This document shows, one piece after another, positions 1-9,515 of a DNA stretch of 64,000 nucleotides. Positions within the stretch are counted from its first letter, which is position 1, and each line of letters begins with the position of its first letter. A program made the translations under genes and the position numbers. The stretch is from assembly GCA_000818945.1 (NCBI GenBank), contig KN805385.1, positions 187,826 through 251,825 of the forward strand, written 5' to 3'. The DNA comes from Schizochytrium sp. CCTCC M209059. Lineage: Eukaryota > Sar > Bigyra > Thraustochytrida > Thraustochytriidae. A model generated the notes under the pieces. It did not search any database, was not told the DNA's origin, and saw nothing but the letters and a program-made list of their open reading frames with translations.

Positions 1-662
1 AATCGTCGTCGCCACTCCCTCCTGCCTCCGCGTGCCCCTTCCCGCCTCGGGCTCCAAGCTGGCCCGGCTGCTGGCTGCTGAAGTGCTGCTTGCACTTGCG
101 TCGACTCATTCGCGCAGGTCAATTCTCGCCTCTACTCGTTCGTCCGGCTGCGCGCTCGTACGATTCCGGCCCAGCTCTGCCTACCAAAGGCGGCCTGCGA
201 GCCCGGAATCCCGCGCGCCCCGCCTCCCGTCTGCAACCAAGCAGCCTGCCTGCCTGCCTGCCTGCCTGTCTGCCTGCCTGCCTGTCTGCGACGGCCGAGC
301 GCGTGCGCGCGCGCGCGTGGGACCTGTCGTGGCCGCCGTCGCATCGGCGGCAGCTGTCTCTCCGGGGCCAAGGCAAGGCGGCGCCAAGCAAGCTATAAGA
401 TCGCTCTCGCTCGAAAAGGAAAGAAAGACAGACGCGGGGTGGAAAAAGAAAAGGGAAAAAGGGAAAAGGGAAAGAGGGAAAGAGGGAAAAGGGGAAGAAA
501 AACGAAAAAACCCTTTTCTTTTCTTTTCTTTTTTCCTTTCTTTTCGTTTCTTTCCTTTTCGTTTCTTTTCTTTTCCAATCAGGTCCAGGTCCAACGACAA
601 ACGAGTTCGTGCGGCGCCGCAGACCCGGAACGGAACTCGGGCGGGCGCCATCTGTCTGCAGC
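1..662. other. GC-rich low-complexity 5' region without a credible gene
   Basis: No recognisable protein is encoded here. ORFs running through it on both strands are compositional. It contains a (TGCC)n/(TGTC) microsatellite at about 246-289, a TATAA-like string at 394-398, a nearly pure purine tract (441-510), and a nearly pure pyrimidine tract (511-576) that ends in a CAG at 580-582. The last element looks like a 3' splice site, so a 5'-UTR intron of the following gene is possible, but no donor was identified with confidence. Confidence 0.5.
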
Positions 663-1952
663 ATGACGACCCGCGTGGACGCGCGACCGCCGCTGCCTGC
701 GATGGAGAGGCCGCGCATGCGCAGGACCACGGAGAGGCAGGGCGGCGTCGGCAGCGCCCTCGCCTGCGCCGCGCAGCAGAGAACCGCGCTCGCGTCGTGC
801 CCGACGCTCGTGCTGGGGCCCGAGGCGGCCTTGCGCGCGGCCCAGACCCGGACGCAGACGCCGCGCAAGCCCGAGGGGGCGGAGGGGACCGCGGCGGCGG
901 CGCGCCTCGAGCCGCCAGCGAGCGAGGACGTCAGGCTGCTCCGTAGAGCCTCGGTCGGCCAGCTCGCGTACGCAGTCAGCAACGTCGAAGGCCGCGCAGG
1001 CAGCCGCGAGACCGCCGACTTTCACCAAGCCCAACGCGCCGCGGAGAACGTCCGCTTCGCCGTCAGGCTTCAGACCGTGCTGCAGCGAGATGATCGCAGG
1101 ATCCGGTTTGAAGGCGACAGACCGCGAAGAGCCTCGTCGGGGCGAGTGGAAGAGCGCAAACACGCCGCTTTCAAAAGACACATGTCCACTTCGGAGGTGC
1201 CGCGACAAGTGCCCCGTGACAAGCCGCAAACTCCTCGGACTAGCAGGCCCCGGAGCAGAACACTCAGCTCAAACTGCCTGCCTCTTCCATCTCCCATCTC
1301 TGAGGTTGATAATGCCTCGAGCGGTGGGGCCTCTTGCGAAGGTCATCAGGCGCGGAACGCATCAAGGAGCCGCAGTCGGAGCCACCTCTGCGTCACAATG
1401 ACCACGCGCACAGCAATTGGTTCAGCTCCACGACATCAAGCGTCGTCGCTGCGTCAAGCCTCGAACATCAATCAAGGAATCCAACAACCTGAAACGCATC
1501 ACCCTCGTCACGTCACCCGGACGCGATGCGAGGATCTCAACAAATGCGGCACGGACGCTGATGACTCTCTTGTACTTGACGAGGAGCCGGAGCGCGACCA
1601 AGGCCATCTTCACAAAAAATTCGCAAGCAAACAAGAGCGTGTGCTTCGGCATCGCCTCGGCACCACAGCGTGCGTGCCTCAGCCGGACGCCCTCAATCAT
1701 GTAGCAGCAGGGACTGCGACGAGTGTCGCATCGTCTTTTCGCGAGCGTCGAGCATCGACTGGCTGCGTTTCGCTTCGCCGCGAAATGAGCAACCCTCAAG
1801 TGCTCCAAAAGAGCATTCAGCTCTGCAATTCACTTCAGCTCGATACTCGACGCGTATCGTTAAAGAGGCGCCCGTCTTCATCGTGCAAGACTGACTGTGA
1901 TGCCTCTTCGGAAGCGTCCTCACCTGGGCTAGAACTCTCTCCAGTCGAGTGA
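663..1952 (+). CDS. Unknown Arg/Ser-rich basic protein
   Basis: The frame opens at 609, but the ATG at 663 (MTTRVDARPP...) is preferred because the extra 18 residues are arginine-rich translation of the GC-rich leader. That gives about 429 residues ending at a TGA at 1950-1952. No domain is recognised. The protein is rich in Ser, Arg, Thr and Gln, with RSRSRS-like stretches and many charged residues, and is probably mostly disordered. The length and an abrupt drop in compositional bias after about residue 120 support a real gene, but nothing identifies its function. An intron at the 5' end is possible, since a polypyrimidine-CAG lies just upstream. Confidence 0.5.
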   Translation: MTTRVDARPPLPAMERPRMRRTTERQGGVGSALACAAQQRTALASCPTLVLGPEAALRAAQTRTQTPRKPEGAEGTAAAARLEPPASEDVRLLRRASVGQLAYAVSNVEGRAGSRETADFHQAQRAAENVRFAVRLQTVLQRDDRRIRFEGDRPRRASSGRVEERKHAAFKRHMSTSEVPRQVPRDKPQTPRTSRPRSRTLSSNCLPLPSPISEVDNASSGGASCEGHQARNASRSRSRSHLCVTMTTRTAIGSAPRHQASSLRQASNINQGIQQPETHHPRHVTRTRCEDLNKCGTDADDSLVLDEEPERDQGHLHKKFASKQERVLRHRLGTTACVPQPDALNHVAAGTATSVASSFRERRASTGCVSLRREMSNPQVLQKSIQLCNSLQLDTRRVSLKRRPSSSCKTDCDASSEASSPGLELSPVE

Positions 1953-2237
1953 GGGAAAGTTTCTTTGAGATTCGCCAAAGGCGGGCCCATGATCGAAAGT
2001 AACATGTGATTTACTGTTCTTCTTCAAACTACCGAACCAAAATCTTTCTTTGGTTGGGTCTTAGATGTGTCTGTAAAAAGAATTTCTAAACAAGTTGTCA
2101 CTTGCTCACAACCATTGGCTGGGCACCTACGTTGCGCTAGATTCTCACTGCATACTGAAGAAAGTAAAGCCGAATAAATGTCGGAAAGGGATAATGAAAC
2201 AGAGGAAAATTAATAATAAAACAACGAATTTATGATC

Positions 2238-4013
2238 TCATTCTGAACGCATCTGAGAAATGAGTCCTTCGAAGCGCGCAACATTGCGCGCGTTCTTGGC
2301 CCGCTCATGTGCCAAAGTCTGGCCCAGAACTTGGATTTCGCGCACGCGCTCGCGCGATTCCGCCTCTGCGTGTCTGAGCTCTGCGCGAAGTCGAGTCTGT
2401 ACCTCTTGCTCGTTCGTCAGGTCCGCCTGCAGGGCAACTTCTTTCGCAGCCAGCTCATCCTTTTCCTTCCTCAATGCGACAAGCGTTTGCTCAAGGACAA
2501 ATACATTCTCTTCGCTGCGCTGCGCCTCTTGGCGCGCATTCGATGCCTCCTCGCGAGCCCGCTGCAGGTCAGATTGTACATTTTGCATACGCTGCGCTTG
2601 GTCCGCGAGCTTTGCGTCCCGGCGCTGAATCAGCTCGCGAAACTGTTCCATTTCTTTGGCAGCCTGCCCGAGTAAAGACGTTTTGCGCTCAAGGTCCTTG
2701 CGCAAGGGTTCAAGGTCCTCTTGTTCCTGTGCAGTCTCCTCGTAGCTTTCAATGACCCCCTCTTGTTCCTCGATCGTGACGCGTGCCTCTTGAATCTCGG
2801 CCTTGAGGTCTTCGATGCGTCTCTCTGCTTTCTCCAGAGCGCGTTCAAGCTCTGATTGGTCTGAGGCCGCTCGCCGCATCTCGGCGAGACTTTCGTTCTG
2901 ATCTCGCAGCATGGCTTCTTTTACCCTGATAGCATCACGCGCTTCCTCGAGCTCATGTTCCAAGCATTGTCGCGCAGCTGCCGCAGCGGCTGTGACCTTG
3001 CGAACCTCTTCCCGAGCAACATCCGCCTCAGCCTGTGCTCGCAATGCATCGGCACGGGCTTCGTCAACGTCTTTGACGCGCCGCTCGAGCGAGCGGGTCT
3101 CCAGACGTATGGATGCAATCTCTTCAGCGTGTTGCGAAGCCATTTCAGTAATCTTTGCGCGTGCTTCCGCGAGCTCGTTATCACGAGTTCGTACGACCCC
3201 AATGAGACGTTCAAGCTTTTGCTTTTGCTCGCGAATGACACGCAATGCGCCTTGTAGTTCGAGGCAGACGCGCTGAAGACGCAACTCCTTTGACGCTGTC
3301 TGCTCGCGCTCGGCGTCGAGTAGCTTTTGCAACTCCGCCTGGTGTCGAGCCCCCTCGCGAGCTGCTACCTCGGCTTCCTCTAGCTGGCGTGCCATCGCGC
3401 GTTTTTCCTCAGTGGCTCGCGTGTGTGTCTTTTGCGCATCCTCTTTGGCGGAGTCGAGCGCTTGACGAAGGTGCTGTGCTTCTTCGAGCACGGCTCCGAC
3501 TCTTTGCTCCAGCGCCAGCGCTTCGGCGGCGCGGTTGCGAGCTTCGGCAGCATGTTCCTCGCGACGAGATTCAGAAATAGCAAGCTTAGCGGCAAGGGCG
3601 TCAGCCCGGCCAGCGAGTTGGTCCTGCGTGAGAGTGGAGGATTCTTGAAAATGGCTCAGACGCTGCGTGAGTGAGCGTTTTTCCTGAAGCGCGACCTCCA
3701 GCTTTTCGGCTAAAGACGCTGCTTCCTGCGATTTAGCGGCGAGCGCGGATCGCGACAAATCGAGATCTGATTCGAGGGCTCGCAATTTATCCTGGGCGGC
3801 TTTAGCGCTGGCGACAGACTCTGCTTCTTTTGACGCTCGAACGTGCCGAAGTTCTTCTTGCGTTGCTGCAAGCTTGTTCTCTAGCTCAGCGAGAACACGC
3901 TCGTTTGCTGCGAGCGATGTCTTTTCCAGTCTTTCAAAGCGCTGCCGCCATGCTTCTTGCTCATGGCTCTCAAGTCGCTGGCGAAGTAACGAGAGTTCGG
4001 CCAAGAAAAACTC

Positions 4014-4063
<50 letters not shown>

Positions 4064-4349
4064 CACGACCGTCCGATACATTTTGGAGCCGAAGCAGCGA
4101 TGCAGATAAATCTAGTGTAGTCGACGTATCGGTGGAGGCGTTTGCTGTTTTCTTGAGATCCATGTCTTTAGTGGGCCCAATAATCTGATTGCGCTGCTCA
4201 AAAGCGTCTTTGTCCGAACATTCCTCGATATCCTCTTTTCTGCCATTTGTGTTATTGCGGTCAATTGGGGAGTCAGCTCGTGCTTGAGGCGTACATCCCT
4301 TCTTACTCTGTGAAGCTGCATTCTCACCGTCCTCATCATCGTTCTCTTT

Positions 4350-4387
<38 letters not shown>

Positions 4388-5927
4388 TGGTCTCGTCCTT
4401 AACGCTGCTGTTGTCAGTGTCACCATCACTTCGAACAGCTGACGACACCCCGGATTCTATAGTGCCCACGTTCGCAGGTGATGCTGAAATACTATCGCTG
4501 GTGGACGTTTCTTCGACAACCTCGGCGGTTCCAGTGCTTACCTCGTCATTGCCAGACCTAGCGCGACGGTCGGCCTCTCGACGCAACAAAACGAGCGTTT
4601 CGACGAGGTGACCTACCTTGAGCGATTCATCTCGTCGGCCAGCTCGCCGAAACCGAGCAATCTGTCGCTTTGAAACTTCAACTCCACCTGATCGTAAGAG
4701 GTCTTGAAACTCTCCGTCCTCGAGGCTGATGCTTCGGGCGAGCTTCCGACTTCCAGCCCATTCTTGAAGAACGTCAGAAGGGCGACGCGCGTTGTCTGCG
4801 TGCCAGTCCGCAAGAATCTGCGCATGCTGCGCATCGCTGAGCATGCGCTGGCGCAAGATGCGAGTATGAATGATGCGATCGTTTGACGCTGGTTCGACTG
4901 CCCATGGATTGTGGACACTCTTTCCCTTTCGTGGTGAAGAGTCCGCATTCTCTTTGAATTGAGAGCGCTCCATGCGCCGCAAGAAGAGTTCTGCGGCGCG
5001 TTGAAAGCGCGGGAGTTCTGGCGCATTCGATGTTGCGGACTTGGCCACATCTAATGGCGAAGTAGAAGAAGAAGAGGGAGGAGGAATAGGAGGAGGAGGA
5101 GAAGAAGATAGAGAAATGCCAACGTGGGCGTCATGAGTCGCATGACGCCCACGACGCACACCTGGCGATACAACGAGCGCTGTCTCTGCACCCACGTCGA
5201 TATCCATTTCGCGAACCTGAGGAAGAATGTCTCGTATGTTTTGAGAAAGTTGACGCGTTGTCGTGCAGACGGGATTGTCCTCAAGTAAAAGCTTCGAAAG
5301 CCCGTCGCAGAGTCGAAGAGGCTCGAGAGCAGAGATTGTCCCGATACGATTCTGACGTAAGTTGAGTATTTCGAGCTGGCCCAAGACACTGAGGCCCTCG
5401 ACATCTTCAATGGCGTTGTAAGACAGATCAAGTTCGCGAAGACTTGCGAGCGGAGGGAGGCATCCTGCCGGCAGCGAGACCAAAAGATTGCTGGCCAAAC
5501 TGAGAAATAGCAAATGTGAGAGACCAGCCAAGTCGGAGGCTTCAACTTTGCGCACGTCATTCGACGCAAGATTAAGTCTCCGTAGTGCTCGAAAGTCTGC
5601 AATACCGCTCAAAGAAGTAAGCTGATTGCCCTGAAGATTCAGCGTACCGACAAGATGGGCTCGCGCTAGTGTGCTTGAGGAAAAGCTCCTCTCGACACTG
5701 CCTTGCAGGCCTCGGTTGATAAAGCTCCAGTACTCCAACTCCACGACCTCATTGTGAGCCCTCCCTTCTTCTGTTGCCTCGTCATTCTGCTGTTGCTGTT
5801 GATCTTGCTGCTGTCTTGACTGTTCCTCGCTGTCAACCTCGACGTCCTCCGTTGGGTCACGCCCTCGGCTGCCTGGAAAACCTTGCATGTCTTGCTCGCA
5901 CTCCGGATCTAAGGCAGCTGTATTCAT
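2238..5927 (-). CDS. Leucine-rich-repeat / coiled-coil protein (1229 aa)
   Basis: Residues about 90-245 hold five or six SDS22-type leucine-rich repeats (LxxLxLxxNxI pattern, e.g. LNLASNDVRKVEASDLAGLS) closed by an LRR-cap-like segment. A long linker carries an Asp run of about 12 residues, encoded by GAC repeats near 4350-4386, and a run of 16 Gln encoded purely by CAA at 4014-4061. From about residue 640 to the end the protein is an almost continuous coiled coil rich in Glu, Ala, Arg and Leu. An SDS22-like LRR head followed by a long coiled coil is typical of centrosomal, basal-body and ciliary scaffolds (LRRCC1-like). That role is inference from architecture only. The chosen Met is the first in the frame, and the stop TGA is at 2238-2240. 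Confidence 0.85.
4014..4061 (-). repeat. CAA microsatellite encoding 16 Gln
   Basis: Sixteen uninterrupted TTG units on the plus strand are CAA on the coding strand of the LRR/coiled-coil gene, flanked by Glu codons. A pure codon run of this kind is prone to length variation. Confidence 0.95.
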
Positions 5928-6214
5928 CGCCGGCGAGGTCTTTCCTTGTGAAGGGCCTCGTGCATCATCGACCGCCGCAGCCGCCGCTACTGCTGTTCAC
6001 CTCGTGCGTGCGTGCGTGCGTGTGCGTGCGTGCGTGCGTGTGTGCGAGCGTCCAGTTAGACGAATGGAATCACCTCAACTGCGAAGCATCATCAAACCGC
6101 CGCCTCGGCTCGCCTGGACTCCGCCACAGTTACGAGAGCGTTTTCATAACCGCTGCAATTGGAAACCGTCAGAACAACGCAAATTTGACGGCAAGTCAGC
6201 CAGGCGTAAAAAAT

Positions 6215-6235
6215 CCCTCGCTCGGCGAGCGAGGG
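6215..6235. repeat. 21-bp near-perfect inverted repeat
   Basis: CCCTCGCTCGGCGAGCGAGGG reads as its own reverse complement apart from the centre, so it can form a GC-rich hairpin. It directly abuts the tandem repeat that follows. Confidence 0.85.
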
Positions 6236-6323
6236 TGACGGTATTGCTCGTATGACGGTATTGCTCGTATGACGGCATTGCTCAATCGATGGCATTGCTC
6301 GATCGATGGCATTACTCGATCGA
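6236..6323 (+). repeat. Five-copy 17-20 bp tandem repeat
   Basis: Five consecutive units begin at 6236, 6253, 6270, 6290 and 6307. They follow the pattern TGRCGGYATTGCTCGTA, and the last three extend into ATCGATCGA-type ends. They sit about 90 bp upstream of the C-CAP start codon and could be promoter elements. Function is unknown. Confidence 0.85.
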
Positions 6324-6414
6324 CGGGGAGAGACGCCGACGTCAAGCTTTGTGAACCTTGAGTGAGGTTTTGCGCTCGCGAAGACCCCAGAGGACGAGAA
6401 AGCGAACAGAGAAG

Positions 6415-7005
6415 ATGGGTTGCGTGCAGTCGAAGGAGGCGCAAGCCCTCCAGGCCAAAGCGAAGATGGCCGCTGTGCCTGGACCTGCAAACGCAATAGC
6501 GCTTACTTCGAGCAACAGGGGCTTTGGCAGCAAGGCTGTTTTGCGAGGCAATCAGTGGACTGTCGAAAAAGTGGGCAATGGGCGTGTCGATGTAGCTGTG
6601 CAAAAGACTACGCACGTAGTGGCTGTGCGCGACTGCAAGGGCTCAGACATTTTCCTGAGTGGCAAGTGCGCCACGGTGCAGCTTGATAGCTCCACTAGGG
6701 TCTCTTTGTATGTCGAGAATGTGATTGGCAACATAGAAATTTCCAATTGCAAGTCCGTCAAGGTGTATGTGAACGGCGTTGTGCCATGCATTACCATCGA
6801 CAAGTCAGATGGCGTTCTTGTGGAACTCAGTAAAGAATGCGCCAGCAATCCAAACTTCATGATTGTCGCAGCAAACTCCTCCGAGATGAACTGTGCCTTT
6901 GAGTTCAAGGGAGCAATGCGCGAGGTCCCTATTCCGGAGCAATTCGTACATAAGCTTGTTAACAACAAGAAAGTCGAGACCAGTGTTTCTTCGCTCTACC
7001 ACTGA
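6415..7005 (+). CDS. Short cyclase-associated protein (C-CAP/CARP domain only), N-acylated
   Basis: The frame opens at 6358, but the ATG at 6415 gives MGCVQSKEA, a classic Gly2 myristoylation plus Cys3 palmitoylation signal, so that start is preferred (196 aa). Residues about 45-190 form a C-CAP/CARP domain: the beta-helical repeats (DCKGSDIFLSGKCATVQLDS, VIGNIEISNCKSVKVYVNG) and the family's end motif EVPIPEQF followed by a conserved C-terminal strand. C-CAP domains bind ADP-G-actin and promote nucleotide exchange. The N-terminal adenylyl-cyclase-binding half and the proline-rich linker of fungal and animal CAP are absent. The short form resembles apicomplexan CAPs. Acylation predicts a plasma-membrane pool. 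The N-terminus also recalls RP2, but the end motif favours CAP. Confidence 0.88.
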   Translation: MGCVQSKEAQALQAKAKMAAVPGPANAIALTSSNRGFGSKAVLRGNQWTVEKVGNGRVDVAVQKTTHVVAVRDCKGSDIFLSGKCATVQLDSSTRVSLYVENVIGNIEISNCKSVKVYVNGVVPCITIDKSDGVLVELSKECASNPNFMIVAANSSEMNCAFEFKGAMREVPIPEQFVHKLVNNKKVETSVSSLYH

Positions 7006-7617
7006 TGTTATAGAAAACATGCATGGAATCAACTTACCGAGTGCGAATGCGGCAAATGACTTCCATCTATTTGTGAGGTTTCCTGTCGTTCGTATTTCGT
7101 ACGCTCGAGAACCAATCCTTTCTCCCCTCAAAAAAGAAAATAACGTAAAAAAATCTGATGTTACTGTTCTTCATGGGTGGCATGGCCTCCGGCGAGGACC
7201 TCGGAGTTCCGAAAGCCAACAAGCACCTTTCGTTCTTTCAGGCATAACGTTCTAACCCTCAACGCGACTTGACTTTGATGAAGAGAAGAGGCGGGGGGGG
7301 GGGGGCCAACGAACTCTCATTAATTTATTATTTTTCTTCTTCTTTTGGTCCCCCCATCATCATCATCATCATCATCATCATCCCCGAGAAATTAAAAAGA
7401 AAAAAAACTTATTTTTTTGACCCAACAAAGATAGATCGATTGGGGATCGATTTGGCCGGCGGGGGGAGTAGAGTTCCCTCCCTTCTCCTCGCTTTCCGTC
7501 CGTTCGCTTAGCGGAGTGCAGCGTCGTGCGGTGCCGGGGCGTAGACACGAGACGCGTCTCTCCGCTGCGCCATTCTGGCGCTGCGCGCTCTGCACAAGCA
7601 GAGAGTAGTCGCACGAG
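7006..7617. other. Intergenic region with homopolymer and ATC repeats
   Basis: This is the spacer between the C-CAP gene and the RhoGAP-like gene. It has a G13 run at 7293-7305 and nine CAT units at 7355-7381, then an A/T-rich patch before the next start. No gene is supported. Confidence 0.6.
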
Positions 7618-9057
7618 ATGAAGAAGTCAGCAGCCGCCGCCGGTGGCAACGACGAGGACGCGGACCTGCGCGCTGTCGCGGTCCGCCTGTGCAGGCACCT
7701 CGCAGCTCGAGACCTGGTAGAGACCCTCCAAAGCCAAGTCGCCGCGCAGCGCACGCGACCGCTCGAAGAAGTTCACGAGTACAATGACCTCGATCATCGC
7801 GGAACCAAGGGGGGCGATGTCGGCTTGACGGCAGCTGCATCGGCTGCGCCGAGCACAGCTACGCATGGCGCGAGGCGAAGGCGGTCAGCAGAGGCCGTGC
7901 AGTGCGTCGACGTTCTCGGTCGCGTTGTTAATACGGACCATAGCCAATTCGACGAGATGCTTCCGCAGTTCTCCACCGAGACGATCATGGAGGCGCTCGA
8001 AATTGCGTGCTCTCGTCTCGAAATCGTACCAGCAAGCATGCGGCGTCAACTCGTCGAGCGTTACGAATCGATTGCCGGCGGTGCCGCATCGTCAAGTTCA
8101 GAAGTGTACGCCAAGCTACTTCCTGTGCTCTGGCACATGCCAGAGGCCGAGCGTCCCGTCTTTGGTGCACTTTGTGCGATGCTGCGCTCATGCCGAGACG
8201 CGGGACGTGAGTTGGCCGCCGAGTGGGCTGGGCGGTTTTTGATTCTCGACATGTACCAATCTGAAGCTGTAGTCTCTTTTCGTAGGGTGCGCGTTGCACG
8301 AGACCTCATGCGAGTCATAATCGACCGCCACGAAATTGAGGCCGAGGAGGGTGCTCTTCTATCTAGCCCGCGCGCCTCTGGGAACCCCTTTTCATATCCA
8401 GCCGACTCCACGGAATCTTTGGGGAAGGGTTCGCGCAAAGACAGGAACAACGATTCGAGCAAGAAAAAATCGGGAGGTGGCTGGATTGCCTCTATACGAA
8501 GCAAACTAGGACGCGGTCGGGGGAGCAGTAATCCGAATTCGGCATCGGCCTCCGCAGGAGCGGCTTCCGCCTCCACTTCAGCTTCTGCATCTGCCTCTGC
8601 AGTTTCAGGGAACACTTCTTTGCATACTCCTCCGGATATCTTTCCACAAACGCACAGACTCAGCGCTGCAGATCACGCGGCACTCTTGACCAAGACGGCG
8701 CAGACTCCTACAGCACTTGTTGAACGATATGGCCGGGCACCTCCTCCTCCACCACCACCACCACCTCAAGCATCGCCTTCAACAGCATCAAATGTGACCA
8801 CAACCCGTCGCCGACACTCTTCTCTCGACCCCAGGCCCTCTTTGGAGACTGCAACACATGCGCAAGGCGCAAACGATCAGCAGCAGAATCTCTCTGACAA
8901 TCAAGACCACCGCGAAGTTCGAATGACCAAGACGCCCGGCCGGACAGGTGTTTCGGGCGATGACTCGGAACGCAGACGGTCGCTCTCTCACTCAGATGTC
9001 GACAAGATTCAGGATCAGGTCCGCGATCTGAGCAGCTCCGAGCTTTCCATATTGTAG
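7618..9057 (+). CDS. Unknown 479-aa protein with degenerate RhoGAP-like segment
   Basis: No confident family assignment. Residues about 155-255 (KLLPVLWHMPEAERPVFGAL ... EWAGRFLILDM ... VARDLMRVIIDRHEIEAEE) follow the pattern of the C-terminal half of a RhoGAP domain: the leucine-rich helix after the arginine finger, the NLAxVFGPxLL helix and the final helix. The canonical Asn and the arginine-finger loop are not recognisable. The second half is low complexity, with an Ala/Ser run, a ten-residue Pro run and acidic/basic tails. If it is RhoGAP-derived, it may bind rather than activate Rho GTPases. The start is the first Met of the frame, and the stop is TAG at 9055-9057. Confidence 0.6.
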   Translation: MKKSAAAAGGNDEDADLRAVAVRLCRHLAARDLVETLQSQVAAQRTRPLEEVHEYNDLDHRGTKGGDVGLTAAASAAPSTATHGARRRRSAEAVQCVDVLGRVVNTDHSQFDEMLPQFSTETIMEALEIACSRLEIVPASMRRQLVERYESIAGGAASSSSEVYAKLLPVLWHMPEAERPVFGALCAMLRSCRDAGRELAAEWAGRFLILDMYQSEAVVSFRRVRVARDLMRVIIDRHEIEAEEGALLSSPRASGNPFSYPADSTESLGKGSRKDRNNDSSKKKSGGGWIASIRSKLGRGRGSSNPNSASASAGAASASTSASASASAVSGNTSLHTPPDIFPQTHRLSAADHAALLTKTAQTPTALVERYGRAPPPPPPPPPQASPSTASNVTTTRRRHSSLDPRPSLETATHAQGANDQQQNLSDNQDHREVRMTKTPGRTGVSGDDSERRRSLSHSDVDKIQDQVRDLSSSELSIL

Positions 9058-9515
9058 TACTATGACGTCGCGAGAATGCGCGTGGCGAAGGCGCGTTTGG
9101 AGCGAGTAAATAAATTTAGAAGATGACAGAAATCCTCTACTCTCGCAAAGATGAGCAGCCAAGCACCTGCTTCATCACTTTCTCGTCCACCATTTGTGGT
9201 AAGTCGTTTATTGAAGTCGCTGCAGAAGCAAAGACGGACTTTTCCTCTTGCCGCGGCCGTCAGTCTATCTTATCTACACGATCCACGGTCTTGGAACACC
9301 AATAAAAATGGGTTGCGCACGGCACCGCACCACCACCAACATCAGCAAGCAAGCAAGCCACAACAGACCTCATTGACAAGGGAAGAAGCCACAAAGCTCG
9401 TTCGTTGCGCGCGACAGAGGTAGCGTGGGAACGGGCACGAGCACGAGCACGGGCTCGCGACAACTTCGTCGCTTTCTCTTGTCCGATTGTCAAAAATAAA
9501 AGAGTAATAATAATA
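9058..9515. other. Intergenic region upstream of DUS1
   Basis: No gene is seen. Just before the DUS1 start lies an A-rich stretch with AATAATAATA immediately preceding the ATG. The frame of the downstream gene happens to be open back to 9405, but the added residues are an Arg/Ala low-complexity translation. Confidence 0.5.

Larger units (their letters stand above)
5928..6414. other. Intergenic region between divergent LRR and C-CAP genes
   Basis: This region lies between the start of the minus-strand LRR gene and the plus-strand C-CAP gene, so it should hold both promoters. It contains a (TGCG)n microsatellite at about 6004-6046, an inverted repeat at 6215-6235 and a short tandem repeat at 6236-6323. 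No coding potential is convincing. Confidence 0.6.

Noticed and set aside
32..946. 304-residue frame at the window start
   Set aside because: It translates TGCC and purine/pyrimidine tracts. Its counterpart on the other strand is equally open, so composition explains it.
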